Assembly (NCBI GenBank): GCA_017508045.1
Contig: JAFVZT010000002.1
Location: forward strand, 56,104-120,103
From: Oscillospiraceae bacterium
Lineage (GTDB): Bacteria > Bacillota > Clostridia > Oscillospirales > Oscillospiraceae
Length of the DNA: 64,000 nucleotides
Reading direction: 5' to 3'
Shown here in pieces: positions 16,900 to 23,878 of this stretch. Numbering within the stretch: the first letter of the stretch is position 1; every line of letters starts with the position of its first letter. Below the pieces are notes generated by a model. It was not told where the DNA came from and did not search any database. It worked only from the letters and a program-made list of their open reading frames with translations. Both the position numbers and the translations under genes were made by a program.

Positions 16900-17985
16900 T
16901 TATCCTCTGTGCTCCTGCTCAAATTTTTTCAAAAATTCCACCAAAGCCTCTACGCCTTCCTTCGGCATAGCATTATAGATAGAAGCGCGCAGACCGCCCA
17001 CGGACTTGTGACCCTTCAGGTTATCAAAGCCCGCTGCCTTGGTAGCAGCAACCACCTCAGCATCCAACTCCTTGGAGGCTGTGACAAAGGGAACGTTCAT
17101 CAAGCTTCTGACGGTCTTTTCCACTGTACCGCCAAACATCTCAGAGCCATCCAAAAAATCATACAGGATTTTTGCCTTTTCTTCGTTGCGCTTATTCATG
17201 GCCTCCAAGCCACCCAGTTTCTTCAGATGCTTAAATACCTTGCCGCAGCAGTAAATTGCCCAACAGTTGGGGGTGTTGTACAAAGATGCGCTGTCAGCGT
17301 GGGTCTTGTACTGGAGGTAAACCGGCAGATTTTCCAAATCCTCCCGAATCAAATCCTCACGAATAATCACAACCACCATACCGGCAGGACCCACATTTTT
17401 CTGAACACCGGCGTAAATAAGGCCGTAATCGGAAACATTACAGGGTCTGGACAGGAACATAGAAGACTGGTCAGCTACCAGCACATGGCCCTTGGTGTTG
17501 GGCAACTTCTGCCAGGTTGTGCCGTGTATGGTTTCGTTCTCACAGATGTAAACGTAATCTGTATCCTCGGAAATATCCAAATCGGAGCAGTCGGGAATGT
17601 AGGTATAGTTTTTATCCTTAGAGGAAATAACCTCTACCTGTCCAACCTTTTTGGCCTCAGCAATAGCCTTTTTGGACCACGCGCCGGTTTCGATGTACAG
17701 AGCCTTGCCGTTTTTCATTAAGTTCATAGGAATCATAGAAAACTGCAATGTTGCGCCGCCCTGAATGAATAAAACCTTGTAATTATCGGGAATATTCATT
17801 AAATCCCGCAAATCCTGCTCTGCATCATCGATGATTTTCTGGAACACACCGCTGCGGTGAGACATTTCCATTACGCACATACCGCTGCCGCGGTAATTGA
17901 GCATTTCGTCCCGGATTTCCTCCAGAACCTCCTCAGGCATCATAGCAGGGCCTGCAGAAAAGTTAAAGCTGCGATCGTATTTCAT
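16900..17985 (-). CDS. serC: Phosphoserine aminotransferase
   Basis: 361 residues, class V PLP aminotransferase of serine biosynthesis (3-phosphohydroxypyruvate to phosphoserine). FNFSAGPAMMPEEVLE opens the protein, FIQGGATLQFSMIPMNL binds PLP phosphate, and the Schiff-base lysine is in YAGVQKNVGPAG. Preceded by AGGAGG and a promoter at 18017-18044. Phosphoglycerate dehydrogenase (serA), which often lies between serC and DUF1015, is not present here and must be elsewhere. Confidence 0.95.
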   Translation of the reverse strand: MKYDRSFNFSAGPAMMPEEVLEEIRDEMLNYRGSGMCVMEMSHRSGVFQKIIDDAEQDLRDLMNIPDNYKVLFIQGGATLQFSMIPMNLMKNGKALYIETGAWSKKAIAEAKKVGQVEVISSKDKNYTYIPDCSDLDISEDTDYVYICENETIHGTTWQKLPNTKGHVLVADQSSMFLSRPCNVSDYGLIYAGVQKNVGPAGMVVVIIREDLIREDLENLPVYLQYKTHADSASLYNTPNCWAIYCCGKVFKHLKKLGGLEAMNKRNEEKAKILYDFLDGSEMFGGTVEKTVRSLMNVPFVTASKELDAEVVAATKAAGFDNLKGHKSVGGLRASIYNAMPKEGVEALVEFLKKFEQEHRG

Positions 17986-18016
17986 ATCTAATTCCTCCTA
18001 AAAATACATTACACCC

Positions 18017-18044
18017 AGTATAGCACATATTTAAAATTTATCAA
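18017..18044 (-). promoter_or_regulatory. serC promoter
   Basis: TTGATA, 16 bases, TATACT on the minus strand. No T-box or other leader element: the start codon is within ~25 bases of the predicted transcription start. Confidence 0.6.
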
Positions 18045-18088
18045 TAGAAAATGTTCTCTTGGCGTACAAATGTCCTCGGGACGCGTTA

Positions 18089-18117
18089 TTGACAAGGACG
18101 TGTATATGCTTTATTCT
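18089..18117 (+). promoter_or_regulatory. Promoter of the sigma factor cassette
   Basis: TTGACA, 17 bases, TATTCT on the plus strand. A second possible element, TGTAACC at 18136-18142 with CGAG 16 bases on, resembles an ECF-type promoter and might allow autoregulation; this second one is speculative. Confidence 0.5.
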
Positions 18118-18188
18118 AGCATTAGAAGAAAATTTTGTAACCGCAAGGGATGTTTTTACGAGTATAAGAGTAAAGGGGGCGTTCGGCT

Positions 18189-18746
18189 ATGCAGGACAGC
18201 CAAATCGTGTCACTATTCTGGGACAGAAACGAAACAGCCATTGACCACACCCAGAAAAAATACGGCAGCTATTTAACGAAAATTGCTTATAACATTCTGG
18301 CTGACCGGGAAGATGCCCAGGAAGGTGTCAACGATACCTACTTGGCCGCATGGAACTCCATTCCTCCCCATAGGCCTGCCGCTTTGTCAACATATCTCGG
18401 CAAGCTGACCCGTCGGATTTGCATTGATATGTTCCGGAAGCGGACAAGTCAAAAACGGTATTCCGGGGAGTACACGGCCTCATTGGAGGAATTGTCCGAC
18501 TGTATCAGCGGCGGTAACACCACCGAGGATGCTGTGAACAGCCACCTGCTTGCCAAGGCCATTGAAGCCTATCTTTATACCCTGCCTGCAGAAAGCCGGA
18601 CTGTTTTTCTTGGCAGATACTATTATCTTGACCCGGTAAAGAGGATTGCCGCCTACTGCCGCATCTCTGAATCCAAGGTAAAAATTCTGCTCTACCGCAC
18701 CCGACAGGGCTTGTGGGAACATCTGCAAAGGGAGGGTTTCGTATGA
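18189..18746 (+). CDS. ECF-type RNA polymerase sigma factor
   Basis: 185 residues. Region 2 shows YNILADREDAQEGVNDTYLAAW, with the DAEE/DxxQ-like core-binding helix; region 4 near the C-terminus contains ISESKVKILLYRTRQGLWEHL, a helix-turn-helix. Directs a small regulon, most likely including this cassette. The next gene starts inside its stop codon (ATGA), the usual layout for a sigma/anti-sigma pair. Many gut Clostridia carry several such sigma genes with variable targets. Confidence 0.9.
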   Translation: MQDSQIVSLFWDRNETAIDHTQKKYGSYLTKIAYNILADREDAQEGVNDTYLAAWNSIPPHRPAALSTYLGKLTRRICIDMFRKRTSQKRYSGEYTASLEELSDCISGGNTTEDAVNSHLLAKAIEAYLYTLPAESRTVFLGRYYYLDPVKRIAAYCRISESKVKILLYRTRQGLWEHLQREGFV

Positions 18747-19201
18747 TTAACAGTGAACATCTGCTGGATGCTTTATCCTTACTTCCCGACGAGCTGCTCA
18801 CTCCGGTAGACAAACTGCGGCAAAAAAAACGTATCCGCTGGAAGCCGCTGGTCTCCCTTGCCGCCTGTCTTTGCTTGGTAGCAGGACTGTGGTTTTTGGC
18901 GCCGAGGGATATTCTGGATAAGGGTCTTAACGGCAACGCCGGTGAAAATATGGCTCCCGATTCCTCCCAAGTCAGTCCGGAAGCCGCACCGTATCAGCTG
19001 ACCTTTTCCGTTACCGCTGTCTTTGTTGACCATATTCAAGGGCAGCAAGACCCAAATTCTCAAGCCGTCGAAATCTATTTTGATAACTTAACAAATGTCC
19101 CTTCCCTTTCTGTAGGGCAGGAAATTATTGTTTTCTGTTCCCACGAGCCGGAGGACAATGAGCCCCTGCACCCCATTCGTATCCAACTGAAAGAAAATTA
19201 A
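18743..19201 (+). CDS. Putative membrane-anchored anti-sigma partner
   Basis: 152 residues. A cytoplasmic N-terminal segment (1-35: INSEHLLDALSLLPDELL) is followed by a single transmembrane helix around residues 37-53 (PLVSLAACLCLVAGLWFLA) and an outside domain of ~100 residues. Topology, four-base overlap with the sigma gene and the positively charged RQKKRIRWK stop-transfer all fit an anti-sigma factor. It has no recognised zinc-binding motif, so the identification rests on context and topology. Confidence 0.7.
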   Translation: MINSEHLLDALSLLPDELLTPVDKLRQKKRIRWKPLVSLAACLCLVAGLWFLAPRDILDKGLNGNAGENMAPDSSQVSPEAAPYQLTFSVTAVFVDHIQGQQDPNSQAVEIYFDNLTNVPSLSVGQEIIVFCSHEPEDNEPLHPIRIQLKEN

Positions 19202-19216
19202 AAGGAGGAAATTATC

Positions 19217-20119
19217 ATGAAAAAATACCTGGCGCTTATTCTATCTTTTGTCCTTATCCTGGGACTGCTTGCAGGCTGCGGCGCACAAAGCATGGACAAA
19301 AATATGAGCATGGGAGGAAACAGTGCTGCACCGGAGGCTGCACCGGATAAAGAAATTTCCTCGCCCTCTGCTTCTGCAGGCACCACCGTTACCCCAACAA
19401 ATCAAAAGCTGGTCCGTAAAATCTGGCTCAACGCTGAAACAGAGGATATGGATGCGCTGCTTAATCAGGTGGAAGCCCGTATTACCCAGCTGTCCGGCTA
19501 TGTAGAAAAACGGGAGGTCTATCACGGAAGCAGCACAGCCTCCCGGCGTTACCGCTACGCCAATCTGACCATCCGGATCCCTGCCGAAAAGCTGAATGAA
19601 TTTGTCACCCATGTTTCCGACAATGCAAACATCACCTCCACCAACGAAACAGCGGATGATATTACTTTAAAATATATTGCTACCCAGAGCCGGGTTACCG
19701 CATTGGAAACGGAAGAAAAAAGACTTTTGGAGCTGCTGGCACAGGCAAAGAGTTTGGACGATTTGCTGAAGATTGAAAAAATGCTCACCGATGTGCGGAC
19801 AGAGCTGGAGCAGGTTAGCTCCACCTTGCGGCTATACGAAAACATGGTGGATTACGGCACCATCTATCTGAACCTCACCGAGGTGAAGGAATATACCGTA
19901 ACGGAAGAGCCGGAAACCTTCTGGGAGCGTATCAGCACCGGCTTCACAGACAGTCTTAAAAACCTAGGAAACGGATTAACGGAGTTTGTGATTTTTGTCA
20001 TTGTGGCACTACCCTACCTTATTCCCGTTGCAATTATTTTTGGCATTGTGCTTCTAATTAAGCGTAAACACAAGAAGCGCAGAAACGCCAGAAAAAATCC
20101 CCCGGAGGATAAACAATAA
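19217..20119 (+). CDS. DUF4349 lipoprotein
   Basis: 300 residues. Lipoprotein signal peptide with lipobox LLAGCG (Cys about 21). A low-complexity linker leads into a DUF4349 domain: RKIWLNAETEDMDALL, a conserved ITQLSGYVEKREV, then a long coiled coil (about 150-210, ALETEEKRLLELLAQAK). A transmembrane helix lies near residue 255-280 with a basic KRKHKKRRNARK tail inside. The double anchoring (lipid plus C-terminal helix) is typical of DUF4349. Role unknown; co-expression with an ECF sigma factor suggests envelope sensing. Confidence 0.88.
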   Translation: MKKYLALILSFVLILGLLAGCGAQSMDKNMSMGGNSAAPEAAPDKEISSPSASAGTTVTPTNQKLVRKIWLNAETEDMDALLNQVEARITQLSGYVEKREVYHGSSTASRRYRYANLTIRIPAEKLNEFVTHVSDNANITSTNETADDITLKYIATQSRVTALETEEKRLLELLAQAKSLDDLLKIEKMLTDVRTELEQVSSTLRLYENMVDYGTIYLNLTEVKEYTVTEEPETFWERISTGFTDSLKNLGNGLTEFVIFVIVALPYLIPVAIIFGIVLLIKRKHKKRRNARKNPPEDKQ

Positions 20120-20139
20120 AAGTAAAGGAGGTAAACGAA

Positions 20140-20547
20140 ATGAAAAAGCTAATGACAATGGTATTGGTGTTTATTTGTGTGTTGGGCACAGTCGGATGTG
20201 GTCAGCAGCAGCAAGTCCAAGGCAAGCAACTATTAGCGGAAGGTAATGTAATCAATATTGATGTTTCTTCCCTTCCCGAAGGATACAATTATTCGTTTAC
20301 CGGTGAAAACGCAAAGGCAATCATTGATTATTTGTCTAACTTAAACTTGGATAGCACATTCCTAGAAAATCCCAATGAATACACTGGGATGACATGGGTC
20401 ATTTCTTTGGAATATGACAACGGAGATGTTTTAACTGTATATCACTTTGGCAATAAGTTTATCCGTTCAGAAAAAGGTTCTTGGTACAAAATGACTTACG
20501 ATGAAGCAAATCGCTTTCACACCTTATTGTACGAACTCAAAAATTGA
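20140..20547 (+). CDS. Small lipoprotein
   Basis: 135 residues, function not recognised. Signal peptide with lipobox GTVGCG (Cys about 20), then a Q-rich linker and a compact domain of about 100 residues (ISLEYDNGDVLTVYHFGNKFI). Good AAAGGAGG upstream. AT-richer than the preceding gene. It is the fourth gene of the sigma cassette. Confidence 0.75.
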   Translation: MKKLMTMVLVFICVLGTVGCGQQQQVQGKQLLAEGNVINIDVSSLPEGYNYSFTGENAKAIIDYLSNLNLDSTFLENPNEYTGMTWVISLEYDNGDVLTVYHFGNKFIRSEKGSWYKMTYDEANRFHTLLYELKN

Positions 20548-20577
20548 CAAATCCATTTTTTGAACGGGGGATTTAAA

Positions 20578-20847
20578 ATGAAATACACAATTGCTGCTGT
20601 TCTTGTAATTGCGTTAGCATTGGTTTTGTTTATTCCTATCCCACAAGGTCCTCTTGATGACGGTGGAACGCGCACTTATAATGCATTCACCTACAAAATT
20701 GTTGTTTGGAATAAACTATATATTACGGTTAATGAAAACGGGCAAGGAACAGATAATTGCCCATACCAAAAAACCTCTGTTTTTTGGCTTCCTAACAATC
20801 TAAAAAGCATTGATGAATTGTGGGAAATGGAAATTGCCAACAAATAG
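20578..20847 (+). CDS. Small exported or membrane-anchored protein
   Basis: 89 residues. One hydrophobic N-terminal helix (YTIAAVLVIALALVLFIPI) followed by about 65 polar residues, so it is secreted or anchored. No family recognised. Start at 20578 is preceded by GGGGG; six earlier in-frame codons are less likely. Last gene before the terminator at 20878-20904. Confidence 0.65.
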   Translation: MKYTIAAVLVIALALVLFIPIPQGPLDDGGTRTYNAFTYKIVVWNKLYITVNENGQGTDNCPYQKTSVFWLPNNLKSIDELWEMEIANK

Positions 20848-20877
20848 TCAATTCCAATATATCCAACAGCCAAACAC

Positions 20878-20904
20878 AGCCGCCGACCAAAAAGGTCGGC
20901 GGCT
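20878..20904. terminator. Terminator between the sigma cassette and the ATPase gene
   Basis: AGCCGCCGACC / GGTCGGCGGCT with a short A-rich loop, between convergent genes. Confidence 0.75.
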
Positions 20905-20947
20905 GTTGAGTTTTATATCATATTGTGAGAATTGGAAGCAACCTTAT

Positions 20948-23620
20948 TTACTTCTTCGCAGCAAGACGCTGGAAGAGCTTTACAAGCTCCACAACAGGAA
21001 TGACGAGGATTGCCAAGCCCATTGCAATGGCATACTCGGTCAGACCAATAGGTGTAAACCCAAAGGCGTTTGCAATAAAGGGAACTTCAATAACCAAGGT
21101 TGTCAGCAGCAAGCTGCCCAGCATGGCTGCCCACAAAATCTTGTTCTGACCCTTCAGGGTAAATACACTCTTTCTCTGGGAGCGCATATTGAAGCTGTGG
21201 AAAATCTCACACATAGACATAGTCAAAAATGCCATCGTCATACCGTGCTCGGAAACACCCTGGGGAATGGCAAAAGCGCCGACCTGCATGCTGTGGCCGA
21301 GGATATAAGAAGCCATAGTGATGACGGTAACCAAAATTCCCTGATAGACCACATCTACCCCCAGGCCGCCGGCAAAGATGCCGTCCTTGGAGTTACGGGG
21401 CGGACGGGACATGGTATCCGGCTCTGCCTTTTCCATGCCCAGCGCCAGCGCGGGGAAGCAGTCGGTAACCAGATTGATAAACAGAAGGTGGACAGGATTT
21501 AAAAGGGTAAAGCCCAACAAGGTGGAGAAGAACACGCCCAGAACCTCACTCATATTGGAAGCCAGCAGGAACTGGATCGCCTTGCGGATGTTGTCGTAAA
21601 TCCGGCGTCCCTCGCCTACTGCGGCAACAATGGTGGCAAAGTTATCGTCTGCCAAAACCATATCTGCAACATTTTTGGTGACATCGGTACCGGTGATGCC
21701 CATGCCTACGCCAATATCTGCGGACTTAATGGAGGGCGCGTCGTTTACGCCGTCGCCGGTCATAGCGGTAATGGCGCCGTTTGCCTTCCATGCGGTGACA
21801 ATACGGGTCTTATGCTCCGGCTGTACCCGGGCGTAAACACCGTACTTTTTCACATACTCACAAATTTGGTCGTCGGGAATGTCCTCAAGTTCTGCACCTG
21901 TAATTGCTTGGGAAGCATCGGTAATAATGCCCAGCTCCTTGGCAATAGCCACGGCAGTATCCTTATGGTCACCGGTAATCATCACAGGACGGATACCGGC
22001 AGCCCGGCACTCCTCAATAGCAGCCTTGACCTCAGGACGCACCGGGTCAATCATACCGGTAAGACCCACAAAGACAAGCTCCTGCTCCAGATATTCGGGG
22101 GTGTTGTCTGCAGGCTTTTGCGCCCAATCCCGCTTAGCAGCAGCCAAAACACGCAGCGCCTTATCTGCCATAGCCTTGTTGGCGGCGAGAATTTCTGCCC
22201 GCTTTTCCTCGGTCATAGGCTTAGCTTCGCCGTTTTCATAGTAATACGCGCAGCGGCTCAGCACCACATCCGGACCGCCCTTGGTATACTGGACAAACGT
22301 TCCGCCCAAATCGTGAATGGTAGACATCATCTTACGGCCGGAGTCAAAGGGCGCTTCGTCTACACGGGGTGTCTTAGCCTCCAAATCCTGCTTCTTAAGA
22401 CCGACGGAATAAGCAAAATTAACAAGGGCGCACTCGGTAGGCTCACCCTCTGCCTGATTATCTTCATTCAGATTTGCATCAGAGCAAAGAGCCATAGCGG
22501 TAGCAACCAGCTGGGTTTCGCCTAAGTGGTCTACAACCGTCATCTTATTCTGGGTCAGCGTACCTGTCTTATCGGAGCAGATTACCTGGGTACAGCCCAG
22601 GGTTTCAACTGCAGTTAAGCGGCGGATAACCGCATTGCGCTTGCTCATATTGGTAACGCCAATGGAAAGTACAACGGTAACCACCGTTGCCAAGCCCTCG
22701 GGGATCGCGGCAACTGCCAGAGAAACCGCTACCATAAAGGTAGACAAAATTGTGGGTACATCAAACCTTCCGGCAGAAATCAGCTGGAATGCAAAGATGA
22801 ATACACAGATACCCAGCACCAGCTTGGAAAGGGTTTTTCCCAAAGCATCCAATTTCCGCTGCAAGGGGGTTTGTTCCTCGGCAGTGGCTGCCAAAGCACC
22901 GGCAATTTTGCCCATTTCCGTGTCCATACCGGTACGGGTAATCACAGCCTTTCCGCGACCGTAAACCACGGTAGAGCCCATATAACACATATTTTTCCGG
23001 TCGCCCAGAGGTATATCGGCATCACCGCTGACGCCCAAAAGCTCAATAACCTTATTTACCGGCACACTTTCGCCGGTAAGGGCAGCCTCTTCGATTTTCA
23101 AGGAGGCGCTTTCCAGCAGTCGACCGTCGGCAGGCACGCTGTCACCGGCTTCCAAAACCACCACGTCACCGGGTACCAGCTCGTCGGAATGCAGCACAAC
23201 CTGCTTGCCGTCCCGGAGTACCTTACAGGTTGCGGCAGTCATAGTTTGCAGCGCTTCAATGGCCGCCTCCGCCTTGCTTTCCTGAATAACGCCCAAAATC
23301 GCATTTAAAAGAACGACAATAACGATAATGCCAACCTCAACCAGGCCCTCCACCAGCTCGCCGGTGTGGGCAGGATTTTGCAGATAGGATATGACGGTAG
23401 TTGCCGCAGACACCACAGCCGCCACCATCAAAATGATCAGCATGGGATCCTTCAGCTGGGCTATGAATTTTTGAAGCCAGGTATCCTTTTCCGCTTCTTT
23501 GAGCTTGTTGTGACCGTACTTCTCCAACCGTTTTGCCGCTTCCTGAGAGGAAAGACCTGCTTCAGTTGTTTCCAGTTCTTTCAGCACATCTTCCGTGGAA
23601 AGCCTGTACTCTGCATCCAT
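20948..23620 (-). CDS. P-type cation-translocating ATPase (P2A, Ca2+/Mn2+ type)
   Basis: 890 residues. The phosphorylation motif is CSDKTGTLTQNK; other landmarks are ALTGESVPV (actuator domain), AIPEGLATVVTVV (transmembrane helix 4 with the PEGL ion site), TGDHKDTAVAIA and MTGDGVNDAPS. Cation ATPase N- and C-terminal domains flank the core. SERCA/PMCA-like bacterial members export Ca2+ or Mn2+. The leader carries a yybP-ykoY-type riboswitch, which senses Mn2+, so Mn2+ efflux is the favoured role. Confidence 0.94.
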   Translation of the reverse strand: MDAEYRLSTEDVLKELETTEAGLSSQEAAKRLEKYGHNKLKEAEKDTWLQKFIAQLKDPMLIILMVAAVVSAATTVISYLQNPAHTGELVEGLVEVGIIVIVVLLNAILGVIQESKAEAAIEALQTMTAATCKVLRDGKQVVLHSDELVPGDVVVLEAGDSVPADGRLLESASLKIEEAALTGESVPVNKVIELLGVSGDADIPLGDRKNMCYMGSTVVYGRGKAVITRTGMDTEMGKIAGALAATAEEQTPLQRKLDALGKTLSKLVLGICVFIFAFQLISAGRFDVPTILSTFMVAVSLAVAAIPEGLATVVTVVLSIGVTNMSKRNAVIRRLTAVETLGCTQVICSDKTGTLTQNKMTVVDHLGETQLVATAMALCSDANLNEDNQAEGEPTECALVNFAYSVGLKKQDLEAKTPRVDEAPFDSGRKMMSTIHDLGGTFVQYTKGGPDVVLSRCAYYYENGEAKPMTEEKRAEILAANKAMADKALRVLAAAKRDWAQKPADNTPEYLEQELVFVGLTGMIDPVRPEVKAAIEECRAAGIRPVMITGDHKDTAVAIAKELGIITDASQAITGAELEDIPDDQICEYVKKYGVYARVQPEHKTRIVTAWKANGAITAMTGDGVNDAPSIKSADIGVGMGITGTDVTKNVADMVLADDNFATIVAAVGEGRRIYDNIRKAIQFLLASNMSEVLGVFFSTLLGFTLLNPVHLLFINLVTDCFPALALGMEKAEPDTMSRPPRNSKDGIFAGGLGVDVVYQGILVTVITMASYILGHSMQVGAFAIPQGVSEHGMTMAFLTMSMCEIFHSFNMRSQRKSVFTLKGQNKILWAAMLGSLLLTTLVIEVPFIANAFGFTPIGLTEYAIAMGLAILVIPVVELVKLFQRLAAKK

Positions 23621-23648
23621 TACACATTCTCCTTAGCATAAAATATAA

Positions 23649-23776
23649 AAAACCCATACGCAATACCACTTGGGTCTACGCATGAGTCTCATTCCATAGA
23701 GGTCCTCCGGGCAAAACTGCCGTCGTGACGAAAGGACCCAGCATCCATAGGATGCCGAATTACTCCCTCAATATTA
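23649..23776 (-). promoter_or_regulatory. yybP-ykoY-type Mn2+ riboswitch
   Basis: The leader on the minus strand contains the two conserved loop sequences of the class: GAGGGAGTAA near the 5' end and AATGAGACTCATGCG near the 3' end, separated by a GGTCC/GGACC-closed arm. The aptamer is followed by ACCCA...TGGGT plus a T run just before the ATPase ribosome binding site, a likely switchable terminator. Members of this class sense Mn2+ and often precede P-type ATPase genes. I matched it by eye; a covariance search would confirm it. Confidence 0.8.
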
Positions 23777-23781
23777 CTGTT

Positions 23782-23810
23782 ATCTTAACCGCCCAAGAAT
23801 TTTTTGTCAA
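23782..23810 (-). promoter_or_regulatory. Promoter of the riboswitch-ATPase transcript
   Basis: TTGACA, 17 bases, TAAGAT on the minus strand, placing the transcript start at the 5' edge of the riboswitch. Confidence 0.7.
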
Positions 23811-23834
23811 GTCTTTTCTGTCATTTTGTGATAT

Positions 23835-23864
23835 GAGGGGTTGTAGGGCTATCTACAACCCCTC
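23835..23864. terminator. Hairpin downstream of the GH2 gene
   Basis: GAGGGGTTGTAG / CTACAACCCCTC perfect 12-bp stem with a 6-base loop, ~15 bases beyond the GH2 stop codon. No strong T run on the minus strand, so it may stabilise the 3' end rather than terminate. Confidence 0.5.
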
Positions 23865-23878
23865 AATCTGTCAAAATT

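Noticed and set aside
17986-18188. T-box or other leader regulation for serC
   Set aside because: The predicted transcription start is too close to the start codon and no T-box sequence is present.
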